Assembly: GCF_019175285.1 (NCBI RefSeq)
Contig: NC_056526.1
Coordinates: 125,728,520 to 125,792,519 of the forward strand
Reading direction: 5' to 3'
Origin: Sceloporus undulatus
Lineage: Eukaryota; Chordata; Lepidosauria; Squamata; Phrynosomatidae
DNA length: 64,000 bases
The notes under the pieces are model-generated. The model saw only the letters and a list, made by a program, of their open reading frames with translations, was not told the DNA's origin and searched no databases. This document shows positions 34,072-47,009 of this stretch, one piece after another. The translations under genes and the position numbers were made by a program. Position 1 is the stretch's first letter, and each line of letters opens with the position of its first letter.

Positions 34072-34425
34072 TCATGCTAAGGAATGATCCTTCATATCTG
34101 TACAGAAGCTCTTTATCTTGAAGACCTTCTGCTCTGAAATGAATTTATCCAAAGTAATCAGAGATAACTCAGTCAGGAACATGCAGCCTTGCAAACAATT
34201 GTTGATCAGGAGGGGGAAAAATAACCAATAGTTATATAGCTCTAAATCTTTTACACAACTGCGTTGGAAAAGACTGCTTAATACATGGTTACTCTTAACA
34301 TGTTTTTCTATCTTTTTAAAATAATTGTTAGATGCTTTACATTTTTTTAGTGGAAAAACAGGATTGAAATTTAATAAATGAAGGAATTTTTGTCTACTAG
34401 CAATGCGGGAGTTGACTATACCCAA
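34072..34425 (-). mobile_element. Possible L1-like reverse transcriptase fragment
   Basis: A 117-codon minus-strand frame contains a segment near its end reading FPLLINNCLQGCMFLTELSL followed by ITLDKFISEQKVFKIKSF. It resembles the C-terminal region of vertebrate L1 ORF2 proteins, where a short 'P.L.N......L...I.T.....' block is followed by a K/F-rich helix. No other domain is visible. The call rests on resemblance by eye only. Confidence 0.35.
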
Positions 34426-35519
34426 TTAAATCAGAAATCCTCTGCTCCTTAGGCATTGTTACAGATAGCAAAATGCATAAGTGCCAAATTCTGATACTGC
34501 ATTGCAATAAAACAAAAGCCTGGGGCCTCAATGTGTTTTAATAATGGAGAAATTAAAAAGAGCATCTGATAGAAATCTTGCATCTCATTTTAAAGTGCCC
34601 CTACAGCTGATGTGTTTTCTTAACACCTTATGGCTTTAATTTAGCAAATGGGTCAGCATTCAGGAATCTAGCATATCAAACAAAGTTTTAAACATGAAAG
34701 ACAGAATAACTTGCTGCCCATATGCTTTATATTTATAACACAAATATTGCATGCCTGAATTCTTAAATCATTTTATTATGCCAACAAACTCCATAGTACT
34801 CACATCAGCTCTGAGAACATATTCTCTTGTATGGTCCAGTGTGATGGTTGCAGCCAGGCCACAACGTAAGCTTGTCATAACTTATGTAACCCACATTCCG
34901 TGGAGAAAAAAAGTCATAGCTTCCAAAATTTTGGGAGAGCAATGCAAAAAGTTGCCCAATTTTATATTTTAAAGATTAAGATGGTGAGATAGGTCCTATA
35001 CATGAGTCCTCAAATGCCTGTTACACAACAGTCAAGCTAGTATGCAACCCATTACTGCATCCTAGAAAACAGGCTGCTCCTCTTCCTCTTCATTATCCAT
35101 TAATAGTTATTGCAAGAGCAGTCCTTCTTTCATCTGACTCCTAAGTTGGAGGGGAAATCACAAATGCGCAACCCCCTCTGTCCTATTTTTTTTTTAAATG
35201 TAAGATACTATGTGCTTTATAGACTATATAGACTATGAATGCCAGCTGAAAGCCTTCGGTTTTACAAAATAAAATAAAATGAAAAATAAACAAAATAAAA
35301 TACAAATATAATAAAATATATAATTTAATTAGCTGCTTATTTAAGAGATCAATTTATCATATAAAACGGGGTCTCGTGCCATAGAGATGAGTTTATTTAA
35401 TACCCTTATTGATTTCCTCTACTCTGTTTTAGGTGGTTTGTCTTATAGTCTAATGTATTTTGCACCCTATTTTATTATATTTGCAAAATACATAATAGGC
35501 CGAAAGAGAGGGCCCTGAT

Positions 35520-35606
35520 GAGGCAGCTTGAAGCTGCCCCTTCCAAAGATGGATTGGGGCTGTGGCAACTACACACCTTGGCCCCAATCTGCCTTGAAGC
35601 TGCCTA
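35520..35606. repeat. Nested inverted repeat, possible transposon end
   Basis: 'ggcagcttgaagctgcc' at the left is itself a palindrome. It reappears inverted as 'gccttgaagctgcc' at the right, and 'ggattggggc' pairs with 'gccccaatc' between them, giving an ~85-bp hairpin. Downstream, 35640-36190 is open on the minus strand for 157 codons, but the peptide matches nothing I know and is probably incidental. Confidence 0.5.
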
Positions 35607-38600
35607 AATAAGGAGTGGTGAACCCTTTTCATGCAGGTTAAAAGCCAGCGTTCCCCACAACCGCTTCATAACATTCGATAGTATGGCATGTACACACAAT
35701 ATGCAACCAGAGAATCATGCAGCCGGCCCTCTAGCCACAGCACTGGCAAAAAGCCGGCTTTTTTTGACTCCCCAAAAGGTGAGGGGGGGGTTGCCTTTGA
35801 ACGCTCCTTTTTCAAGTGTATTCAAGTGGATGGGGGCCACATTGTGCATTGCTGTGCCTGATTCAACCTTATCAGGGACGGCTGAAACCAACCTTTCGGC
35901 CACTGTCAGGACTAGTATTGTAGCATTACCTTTAAGATAGGAATTGACAGGTTTTCCCTGTTCACGGTAACTCCCTGCTCCTACTGTTTTTAGTAAAGTG
36001 TACACTACTGCAGAGGGACTGAGCAGGTCTACATGTTTCCAAAGAATTTTATTAAATGATAGCAAATGAAGAAGCAACATTTCTTTCTTATCTCTAGATG
36101 GTTGACATTTAGCATTGATTTGTGATTGGCAATTAGCATAGTCAACTACAGCTCCTCTGAACATACTCCCACTGACTACAACCACAGTTGAACACCAGAA
36201 ATAAGCAAAAAAAAAAACTTCCTCATTAGAGAGAAGGCTTCATTCTTTGCATCAGCTGCAAAGGCTTTAACCCCAAGAATATCAACAGCAAATTCAGAGG
36301 TAACAGCATAAGAAATGTTTCGGGTGGGGTTGAGAGTCATAGTGTGAATTATCAGATGTGCATGTTATACATAGACACGAATAATCTATAAAGGGATCAG
36401 TATCTAAGAACAGATGAAAAGAAAGACTGCATTCTCCAAAATGCACATAAACAGAGAGAACCCACACTGAAATGCATGGATCAACACAGATGATTGCATG
36501 CAAGCACTGTCTTTTTGCCCAGATAAACACTAGAAAATTCATATGTAATCTGAATATGTTTTCATAGTGATGCTATTAAGAATCGCAAACGTTTTTTAAC
36601 CAAGACTAAGACAAACCTAGCCTGATTGAATGATGTACAGAATACTTTAGTTCCCTAAGCAGTGGATCTTTGCCTGCAAAAAGAAGTGCGAATTATAACA
36701 ACAACTCCCAGAATTCCAATACTGGTTTGTGCGTTTGGCTGATGGAATGTAGTCCAACCATCATTGGCGGGCCACAGGATTCTCAACCTCTCCTTCTAAA
36801 AAAGGATTAATTCTGTTGGGCACAATTGCATCACCATCATGTATTCAAATGGATGACAATGCTTAAGCCACTTTCAATGAAAAAGTGTTTGTGCATATAC
36901 TACTGTTCAAGGGAAAAGAAAGCACTTTAACCATTCACTAGTGCCTCAGCTGCAAGTTTCTGCTGGGAAATTTTTCAACACCTGGGATCAACATTTCCAC
37001 ATAATGTTGCTACTGGAGATAGTTGTTGGGTTGGCTTCCTCCTTATCAAACCATGTGTGCACTTTTTAACACATGGGTTGTTTCCTCCCACATCTGCGAA
37101 GCCCCACAACGTTTTAAAGGACAACAATCATAAAATGGGCAAGGTTTTTTATGCATTTCATACCATTGTGAGAAGGGATAAGTTATTTATGTTAGCATTA
37201 ACTATTTGCCCTAAAGCTATAAGCGTGTGGACCCTACTACAGTAAAACTGCATTGTAAACAGGTAATATAGAAGGGAAAGCCAGCATGCTGCCTGTTTGA
37301 GTGCTCTGAGAGACTGCCATGGAACCCACTAGGAAATTGGGCAGTCACAGGAGATTAATGGCCACGCCTTTAGAAATCTAGTAATTCCCATGACAGAGTA
37401 ACACAAAGCTGCCACAAATTGAAAAATTATGAAGAACAACAAGACAAAAACACAGAACACAGGAAGGCCAGAAAATGTAGAGACATCTAGTTCCTACCAT
37501 CGCAGCAAATAACAATCCAGTGTCAAACACATAAGTCCATGAGTCTCAAACTGAATGTTCTGTGTTTGCTCTAAACAGATGGGTGTGCTTTGTAGCCTGG
37601 AGCCATATCTTACCCTAATCATCAATCATCATTAGCTCCCCCTGGTTGTTAGAAGGTATGGCTGTGCAGCCAACACTAATACGTAAACTCCTCCTCCATA
37701 TTTAGGCCAATTTCAATGACGTTTTTACTCTGGATGGCACCCTCTCAAAACAAGGATTAGACTATTCTAGAGGTGATGAATTTTTCAGCTGAAAACTATT
37801 CTTTTAAGCTGAAAACGATTGGGAGGGACCTAATCTTGAGGCTAGAAATCTCAGAAGGCTACGCTGTCCTCATAGCCTCTTGAGAAGCCAAAATTGCTAA
37901 GACCAAGCTAAAAAGGGAGGGAGAATGATACCATTTAAAAAGAACATGTGCATGTGTGAGAGCATGCCTGGGGCATCCAGAATAGAGAAGGTTCTAATGT
38001 TCAGGATGAAGCAGGAAAAAATAATTGGAAAATGCATTCCAATGCCTAACTAAGTTTATGTTTATAAATGAAGTCAAGCTATATGAATTTACACAATAAG
38101 TGCTACTATGTCTGGGGGGTTTACTCCAATGCTATCAGAACTGAATACATTTGCAGGAATGTTTTCTTCCCATTATGTAATTGTTCTGTTATTTCTAATC
38201 AGGCCATTCAAAAACTAATCGGGGATGCAGTTCTATATTGTTCAATATTTTTGCTCAAATTGAAGAAGGCACATCCTAGCCAGTCAGCAGACACAATTGT
38301 TCCCAAACGCACTTTAATGGTTTAACATAACAAGTGTAAACAGAAATATTAATTTCTGATGCCATTAAGTTTGTTATAATCAAAAGACAAAATTTCGATA
38401 GTTCACATGTGGACTGGTAAGATTTGCAATCTATTGAGCCAGTTGTCAAAGTACGGATAAATCAGAAATGAAAGTTTGTGATGGAGAGAACAGGCTGATG
38501 GAAAGCATAATTAATATACCATGTAAGCAGGCCAGGTTCTATAATCCAGTGTATTTTAAACTCAGTCAGTTTCTGCTGAAAGCTCTTCTCTCCATTGCTC

Positions 38601-40267
38601 GCATATCTATTGTTAATGTATAATTCAGATTACTAAAATGAGCACAATATTAGCCTGTGAACATGAGGATTTTGCATAACCCTAAGTGTTCAGATTCAGC
38701 CAGGGACTATCAGTTATAATTTTGTGTCCATTATTTCACCTGCTTTAAGTGTCCCATTTTCTTCCAATTCCTCTCCCAACTTTCTCCTTTGCCTCAGCGA
38801 CGTCAATTGATCAAAGGTGCATTCAAAGTGCAAAAGAATTGCATTAATTATTCATGAGGAAAGAGAGGAGGGATGGGATCCTTGCCCCTTTGCAGTAGGC
38901 CAGAGAACACAACTGCTGCAGCCTCTTCTAGCTTCTCTTCTTCCTCAATTAACTTTGCACATCATGACCACATTCTAAATGTTTCTAGACTGAATGTTGT
39001 CCTCGTTTTTATCTGTCACAAACAGAGGGTGAATGTTCAGGTCAGTGTCATGGTTACATCTTGAGATGTTAGAGGGCATGCTTGGCCTTTCAATGCTGGT
39101 AATATGACAACCTGGTAAGTTGCAAGTGATCAGAGAGAAGAATTTGAGAAGATTTTTTTTTCCTGGGTATCACTTATTGTGCCTCGAATATGTATTTTGA
39201 CTAATACCTATCCTATGTTGCCTTTAAATAACATTTCCTCTCTTCTAATGCTAGAAATAATATGCCATATTTTTCAGAATTAGCTGACCAGTTGTGGGAA
39301 TACATAAATCTTGTGGGGAAAGATCATACCCATCAAATTGTCCAATACTCCTTTATACTAAACATTTTAAGCACTGATTTTCTACTCATGTTTGGTGTCC
39401 CATATAACTGCTCAACTTCACACACAAACCTTTCTCATGTTTTTCCTCATCCTCTTCAGTTCTTTCCCTCTTACCAGGAAAAAAGAAATAATGAAGGACA
39501 CGAGAAGGCTTCCAACTACCCTCTGCTTTAATAATCCTAGAGCTTCCATCACCATTTTTTAACACATAAAAGACACCACCAAGCCCACTAACCCACACAA
39601 TGATCCTGTGCAGCTTTTGGCAAAATAACTGACACATTACACACGTGCCAGAAAGTCTCTTATCTTGTGCATTTTTGCACATCACCTATTAAAGTTTCCT
39701 GTTCTGTTTCATTTGTTTATTGTTTTGTTATCCCTTAAAAGAGTAGTTTCATAGCTAAACAAAAGCAAACAAAACCAACAACAGCAAAGAATAACAATGA
39801 TGCATTCTTATTGTGAACACACAAATTAATGTGCAATTAATTCCTTGGATTGGAGTTTCAAATTCCCCAAACGGCTTTTCATTGTCCGATGTGCTGGATT
39901 GTAGCCGAATCACTTTTTCAGAATCCTCATGGAGTCTTTTTCCCAAGCCAAAGAAATGTAAATCTTGAGGACAATTTAAAGGCAGAATCACTCTAGTACA
40001 AGAAGAAGGAGGGCTTTTATTAAGCAGAGAGGTCAGCATGGCTGGAAGCACCTCCAGATGTGCAAAGAGAACATGCTCAAAGCAGACATACTTAATGTTG
40101 TACTACATGAAGTGGTGTACAACTTGTAAGTACAGCAATATTCCTTTGATAATACTGATAGAGTTTTGTGGCTACAGATGGTTTATAACCAGCTTTATCC
40201 CCCAAAAGGTAGAGCCAAAATTTCAAAAACCAATAACCAATCGAAATGGAAAGATCTGAATATGCCC

Positions 40268-40385
40268 ATGCAGAATCTGCTTAGGAAGCTGGGTATGTTT
40301 AAGCCTGAGGAGAGAAGGTTACAGGGTGACCTGCTAGCCATATTAATATTTGGCTGGGTGCATATTGAGGATTAATTGACATTCA
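40268..40385 (+). mobile_element. CR1 LINE fragment
   Basis: 'cttaggaagctgggtatgtt', 'taagcctgaggagagaaggt' and 'catattgaggattaattgac' follow the 3' non-coding-strand segment of CR1 elements common in reptiles and birds ('...GGGTATGTTTAGCCTGGAGAAG...'). Confidence 0.65.
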
Positions 40386-41335
40386 GAGTACACCATTGAA
40401 ATCATTGGATTAGTTAGTAGTAGTAGCTACCAAGACAAAGAGCCTCCAGTTGTGCTCACCATCTATCAACTCCCTCCCACGGAAATCGCCTAGCATCCTC
40501 ATAACATGTGACTCCTTCCCTTCTACAGGCATACGTCTTTGCCCTCTCCTCCTTTGGATTCTTCACACTTGTTGTTGTAATGCTCCTCAGTAAATTACTG
40601 GTTACAGCAGCCTATATGGTTTTTTTTACAATTTCTTGCTATCGCCATCCTCTGAGCTGATAGAGGTGATTGCCCAAGATCACCCGTACCTTGATGTACT
40701 TCACATCCTAATTTGTATAAGGCTCTTAAGTTCCCTATTTACTTCTGGCAACTGACAAATCTGGCGCTTATTTATTTTTCTGGTAACCCAGTTTTTTTTC
40801 CTTTTGCCAGCTGCTCCAAATGCTTTATTTGCCAACTGTGTGAAATTAAACTTTTAATTTCAATCCATTGATCATGGACTGCTCTGAAAACATAAAAATC
40901 TGGCCCTATCCTAATGCAAGAGAGACCACTGTGGTTTTTAAAAAAAAAAACTCATTAAAGAAGCTTCATTAAGACTTAAAGCAAAATACAGGTAAAAATG
41001 AAATATCTAAACAAGATATCAACAAGGTATCAACAGTATAAGCACTAAGCACTAAAACCGAAAATCCTGATGCACTCGAAAGAAACTGCCTGTTAGCAAT
41101 AGTAGACTTTGCATTTGTTCCTTTGTAATGTTAGCTGAAGAAACATTTAAAACAATAAAATTCTGAATTAAGTAGCTGTTTTGTCAGAGAATGCTCCAGC
41201 TTTGGAATAATTTGGTTCTAGCAGTACTCTCTGCAAATGAAGGGAACAAACAGCATGTCCAATGCTCTACAAACTAAGCTGATCATAAAACAGCTGTGTT
41301 TGCCATTCTTTCCAAAATGTTTGTCTTCTTTGCAG

Positions 41336-41404
41336 ATTACAGACAGAAGAAATTGCATTTTATTGTGTGTTTTTGCAAATCATTGGCAGCACGCATGCGG
41401 CTTG
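41336..41404 (+). other. Exon-like 69-bp segment of unknown identity
   Basis: A strong acceptor ('tcttctttgcag') ends at 41335 and a consensus donor (TTG|gtaagt) follows 41404. The segment is open in two frames (one reads ITDRRNCILLCVFANHWQHA). No known protein is recognised. It may be a non-coding exon or chance. Confidence 0.2.
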
Positions 41405-41653
41405 GTAAGTTTTCTCTGCAAAGTAGAGTGTCTTCCCACTTGTAAAAGAAGTCCGAATCGAGATGAGATTATCTAATTACAAGGTGATACGGGGTTTACC
41501 ACATTTATTAAACTAAACGATATCAGAACTTCAGCCGTGTGCCTATAACCAAGCAGATAATTGCCATCCTCTAACATAAATGACTAATTTTCAATACTTT
41601 CTAAACAAGTCCCACAGCAAAATTCACAAAGAGTCATTCAATTCTAGGATTCT

Positions 41654-42154
41654 GGCGGTTACACACCGCCATTAAAGTACGCGCAAGCGCGTACTAGTTA
41701 GGGAGGTGTGGTGCTCTGCACCATCACTAACTCTAATACGCGCATCGGCCCAAAAAATGGTGGTGGCCGTTCCAGACAGCTGCCGCCATGAGGACTCACG
41801 CCCTATACGGATGCGCAACGACGACATCCTCGCTCTGCACCAGCACCTAGTGCCCATTACGCGGAGCAGGAAGGAGCTCCATCGAGCTCCCTTCCTGGTT
41901 GCGAGCGCCAACCATTCATCGCTGCAAACACCCAAGCAAGCAAGGGAGAAAGGGCCAAGGCCCCTTCTTCCTCCTCCCCGCCGATGCGGGGGTGAAGCCC
42001 AAAAGACACCCTCAGGCTCGGACGCATTTTGCAGCTTCCCCGAAGCCGAAAATGGTGAATCAGGCTCAGCAGCTGCCATCTGGCAGGCGAGCCGACTAAA
42101 ACCGGGAAAGAGGCAAGGTACAGCCTGCCCCATATGGGCAGTCCTGTATCCCCC
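41654..42154. mobile_element. GC-rich MITE with palindromic tips
   Basis: The left end reads GGCGGTTACACACCGCC, itself a hairpin. The right end, read inverted from 42154, is GGGGGATACAGGACTGCCC, a degenerate version. The 500-bp interior is far more GC- and CpG-rich than the surroundings and contains 'acgcgcaagcgcgt'. Long open frames on both strands across it (41672-42221) have no coding character and reflect the GC content. Related ends occur at 46585 and 31737. Confidence 0.65.
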
Positions 42155-43159
42155 TCTGTCTTTTTCTACACCCATTCTAGTCCTCCCACATACTGTGTTA
42201 CGAGCACACGTGTCCTCCTAATTGTTTTAGTCCTACGACATATGCCCTGCCTCTAACAAATTGAGCTCACCAAAACAGCTGGTTGCGCTCTTGTTTATGA
42301 CTGTACATTTTGTCACATAAAGACCAGCAGTCCTGGGATATGTTTTCATTAGTGTAATTTCAAAGAAAGATGTGATTTCTAGACGATCCAGTATATTTGG
42401 AACTCATACCGACATCTATGGGTGTGTCGTTTTATTTATTTTTTTATATCAAGCATCAATGAAATCTTGCTTGTAATGACGGATCTAGCTGCCAACCACA
42501 GGCTCCCGAGCATGGGCACACAGTGCTCCCAGCAATGGATACGTTCTTCCATGTGAACTTCATTACCTAAAACTTTTCGCTAGGCTAAGGCCTTCCTTTA
42601 TTATGCATGATTCTTCTATATGTCCAGCGATCTGATGAAGCATAAATAAAGGATAACTCCACTGAAATAAAATGGTTTGAACTGGATAGACTTGAATACA
42701 AAGATATAGAGCCTTTTATTGTTTTAGCAGATTGGAATACACATTAGATGCTGAAACCCAGTTTCAAAAATAACACCACATATTCACAGCTTTTAATCTT
42801 ACTGTCATCATGCAAAAAACAGTGAAGACGTTCTTCAATTTATTCTTTACAGAACACATCTTCGTTGAAGTGGGCAGAAACAATAAAACGATTTAAAAAA
42901 GTTAACTGAATTAAAATATAGACAAAAGCAAAATACTGCATTTAGGCCCCACACACAAATAAATAAATTCAGCAGTACTACAGCAAAAATGACATTGAGT
43001 TAGTTGACCATAGTTAACATGGCCAGTAGTGTGATGCTGCACAAGAGGCACAGCTATTTTAGTCCTGTGTTAACAGAAGATCTTTCCAGTGGAATGGAAG
43101 TAATATTCCCCAATATCTGTGCTGTCAGGTCCTCATCTGTTAATGTGTTATAGTTCGGG

Positions 43160-43560
43160 CACCTTCTTTAAGGTACAGGACAAGTTGGAGAAGGGCCCAG
43201 ACCTTAAGAATATGGAGAGCAAACGTATGAAAAAAGGTGATGGATCGACTGTTCACTGGTGAAGGGAAGGTACATGAAGCACTCCTCCCAGGGCTGTCAT
43301 AGAGAGGAGTGGACAGCTTCCTCTGCTGCCCAGCATTTGCTGCCAGGTCCTAATGGTTTGAAAGATTCATGAACATTAGAAGAAACTTCTTACACTAAAA
43401 GCAGTTCGGCAAGCACCAATCCTAGAAAGATGGGGTACATCTTCTCTGGAAGAAGCTGGACAGCTACCTGCTGGTGATGCTTTATCGGGATCCTGCACTG
43501 AGCAAGGAGTTGATCACCAGAGACCCCTTCCAAACTTCATACTTTCTATATATATAGTTG
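43160..43560 (+). mobile_element. CR1 LINE 3' fragment
   Basis: Recognisable CR1 landmarks in order: 'caagttggagaagggcccag', 'agaaacttcttacactaaaa', 'gcagttcggcaagcacc', 'tggacagctacctgctggtg', 'atgctttatcgggatcctgc' and 'accccttccaaacttcata'. No open frame. Confidence 0.75.
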
Positions 43561-44633
43561 GGTAATAGCTTGTAGTAATTAGTTATGTAAGCTTAAATAA
43601 AAACAGCAGCAGCTAGGAGATATGCTGCAGCTGTCCAAAATCAACACATCGACGCACTGTTATATCTAGCTTTAGTTTAGAAATCAATAAACAGCAACAC
43701 CAGCTTAAAACTCAGTCGCTTCCATTAGTGACATAGCTGGAATCTAACAGAATACCACCCCCCCCCAACCCCACCCCCCGTGATAACTGTATGTTTTTCA
43801 CTTTGTTCTTTCAAGGGTCTAAAAGGCAGGAAACAATTCCCAGTCTTTTATAATCTCTGTGTACCACAAACGGTCCTTTCATATTTATTACTAGATATTT
43901 GACTTCACATTCACCAAAAAGGCTCTGGGAGCAATCGGTTTAATGGCCTTACATGCATTAAAGAACCTAAAGCACAAAGACAGAAATGAGTTTGGGACGC
44001 TCACAGGACTTAAGCTATGCTGATATCTTCAGTAGTCCCAATGCTGCTCCTCCGATTTTGGACTTCACTCCCAAATTCCTGCAGTTGGCCAAGCCTGGCT
44101 GGGGCTTCTGGGAGTTGACCTCCAAAATCTGAGGACAAATTTGGGAATGCTGTTTAAATGTATAGAACAGCTGTTTTTAAGAACCGGTCAAGAACTGCTG
44201 TTTCATTCTCACCAAAGATTACATCGGCATTACTAAACACAAAGCCCTAACCCTGCTTAAAAGCCTTGTGGAAACAACAAATTCACACAATAAAAATCTC
44301 AGGCTTCTAAGAGACTCCGCACAAGATTTTTTCCTTTGTAGCAATATAAAAATGTATAAATTGCCCTTACATTCATACTTATATCTTTGCAGTTATTTCC
44401 CTTTGCACAACAAATCAAACATGACATTTCCCAATGCATATCAGATGAGATGGCTGGAGAGGTGATCTAGCATGGTTTGGTGTCCCTGTTTGCACAATCC
44501 ACCCACTAATTTCCCATTTAACTTCAGTAAGCATTAGAGACAGGCAGCCCACACTAAAAGAAGGCTGTCTTGAGTGTACTGGGGGCAATGAGGATACTTT
44601 CATTCATGTGCACCTGCATCATGGTATGCGCTA

Positions 44634-45273
44634 AGACAGGATTTTCAAAGTGGGGTAGGACTCCTTGGGTAGCACAAGACTGGAGACCCTGATGCGCTGC
44701 TCCTCCTCTTTTCATACTATGAATTTGTAAATTAACATGTTATTAATACAGTATAGATTTACTTGAATAAACTGTTCTAATTTGAACAAATATTATCTAT
44801 AAAATGTTAAAAATGAAATATGTATAAGTGCAAAGAAAGGATGCACTGAAATAAACATAAAAAATAAATATTTATGAACACCATCACCTTCCACCTTGCA
44901 GATTGACTTTTGCGATTTGATATTCACAGATTTCATTAACGCTTCTCCGGGAATCCCGATCCCTATGGCATGTCCTCAGAGTTGCACTGGAGGATCTAGA
45001 CATCCCAGAGAAACACTTTCTTGGGCGTTTGAAGGTCCCCAGCACAAACGTGGCCACCTTCGCAGATGTTGACCATGGTGTGCTGGATGATCTGTAAAGA
45101 TTCCTAAAGAGGTGTTCCAACAGCAAAAAAAGTTTTTTTATTTGCAGTTTCCATTTCACAGGGGCCTTGGCCCTAACCCAAGCAGATTGGAGGGACCACC
45201 TGTAAATAACATGAGTCCACATGTGAATAAAGGGGGGGTCCTATGGGTAAAATTGTTGAGTACCACTGACTAA
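44634..45273. mobile_element. Possible hAT-type non-autonomous element
   Basis: The left end reads 'acaggattttcaaagtgggg' and the right end, inverted, reads 'cagtggtactcaacaatttt'. These resemble the 'CAGTGGTTCTCAAAGTG' termini of Charlie-type hAT elements. A 112-codon minus-strand frame inside (45222 down to 44884) gives a Ser/Arg-rich peptide with no recognised domain. Confidence 0.4.
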
Positions 45274-45284
45274 GCAATACGGGT

Positions 45285-45340
45285 GATTCAAAAGAATAGG
45301 GCAAACCGGTAAGAGCACTTTACTTCTGCACCATTCTCTC
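45285..45340. mobile_element. Mariner-end fragment
   Basis: 'gggtgattcaaaagaatagg' resembles the end of the 77-bp mini-element at 61300-61376 ('cagtgtgattaaaaagaatg'). Only one end is seen. Confidence 0.35.
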
Positions 45341-45707
45341 CCACTGCATGGACAATTCCAATATCCTCTGTTGGCCCCACTTTTTCAGCTTCTTTTAATG
45401 TTCATTTCTTACTTCTTCCACTTTCCACCCTCATCTCTTACTCATTGCTGCAATATGTTTTCAAACAACTGTAAGTTTGCATTCAGCTAACTGAGCAGAT
45501 GAGAGAAGAGGAGCCCGGAATCTGCCTCCTAGTAGGCCCAGGCAAAAGCAACACTCCAGCCTCTTTTTATACATTTTAACCATCTTCACCACACACTGAT
45601 TTGCTGGCCACACAGTCTTCATCGTGAAATGTTGAGAGTTCAGTAGGAGCCTTCATATCGCTGGGATTGCTTCCAGGCCTCCCCACTCCCCCCCACCCAC
45701 AGGATAC

Positions 45708-45868
45708 CAAAATCTGGTATGCTCAACTCCCATTAATACAGAGCATAACACTGGTGTCCCTTATATAAAACAGCAAAACAAGCTGTTTGTGGAATTAAAA
45801 ATATATATTTGTGGTAGAGAGGCTGAATCCATGGATGCAGACTCCATGCATATGGAGAACGACTGTAT
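45708..45868. mobile_element. Tigger/mariner-like MITE, partial
   Basis: Shares 'gtcccttatataaaacagca' and 'ggctgaatccatggatgcag' with the family of 7417-7642 and ends 'gagaacgactgta'. Confidence 0.6.
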
Positions 45869-46584
45869 CATATGGAGGAGGAGAAAGAATTTTAGACCCT
45901 AGAGAAGACTTAAAAATCAGCGTACCTGAGTTTTTAAAAACAGGACCGGAACATTTAACATGTATATGAGGCAAAACCCAATTTTGAATATTTTGTAGGG
46001 GGTACGAAGTAGGTAGTCCCGTCTCCTATGGCACACGTGCAGCTCCTAACCCCATGAACAGTGCCCCCACGTGCTAAGACTTGGTATTTCACAGGTCTAA
46101 GAAATGAATGCTCAAAGTCAAGCAGACAAAATCTATTCAAAGACAAATTTCACTACACAAACCAATACAAAAATTTATGGCGGGAAGGAAGCGAGGAACA
46201 CAAGCCAAGGAGAAAAAGAAGGCTTGGATGTGTAGATCACTGAACATGCGTTTCTCTTTTAAAGAGCAGCATGATGCAAGGACTAACTACAAGCACTGAC
46301 CTTTTGTAAACAGCTCTCCTTTCCTTATATAAATGTCTTACATTCTTCCAATGGGTAGAGAATAAAACATGGCAGTACACTATTAAATATCAAACAACTC
46401 CCAAGCAGAATAACAAAGTCCTAGACAGGTTTATTAACTGCCATTAAAAGATTCAGATGTCTTCAGAGCTTACTAGCAATGTTTAGATGATGAAAAAGTA
46501 ATTTATGACCGCATTGACACTGAGCAGTTGTGGGGTACGTTCTGGATGTGAAGCACACCTCCACAACTCTTTTGTTAACCGTAA

Positions 46585-47000
46585 GGCGGGTTACAGACGC
46601 CTATTTGGGGCGGTCGCACCCGACCCTTTCCCCCCGGTGTACAGGGCCCAGATGCCAGACGGCGCGCTGAGGCCATGATCCGCCGCTTTTAAGGCTGCGG
46701 GGAGCAGAAAAACGCCGCTCCGCAGCCTAAAAGGGTGTCCCGGGGCTTCAGCTCCAAGACACCGCGGCAGCGGGGAGAAGGATAGAGGCCGCTGGCTCCT
46801 TTCTCCATTGCTTCGCTGGCGCAGCCTTCGAAGCTGTGCCCAGCAAGTGAACGCCCCGCAAATCAGAAGGAGCCCGAAACGAGCTCCTCATGGTCTGCGA
46901 AAGTGCGCCCCTGGCGCGGAGTAAGATGTCACTTCCACACGACACCGTGTAAGAGGCAGCGCGGACCCGGATGTCCTCTGACGGTGCCGTCTGACGCGCA
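46585..47000. mobile_element. GC-rich MITE with palindromic tips
   Basis: The left end is GGCGGGTTACAGACGCC, a small hairpin closely related to the ends at 41654 and 31737. The right end near 47000 contains the inverse-like 'ggtgccgtctgacgcgc'. The interior is very GC-rich with many CpGs. It abuts the L1-like 3' end that continues at 47010. Confidence 0.6.
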
Positions 47001-47009
47001 TACTTTAGC

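Noticed and set aside
35715-36185. 157-codon minus-strand open frame
   Set aside because: No recognisable domain, no match to any neighbouring gene, and it adjoins an inverted repeat that looks like part of a mobile element.
41672-42221. Long open frames on both strands (about 170 codons each)
   Set aside because: They lie inside the GC-rich MITE at 41654-42154, overlap in opposite directions, have no known motif, and are expected from high GC content with few stops.
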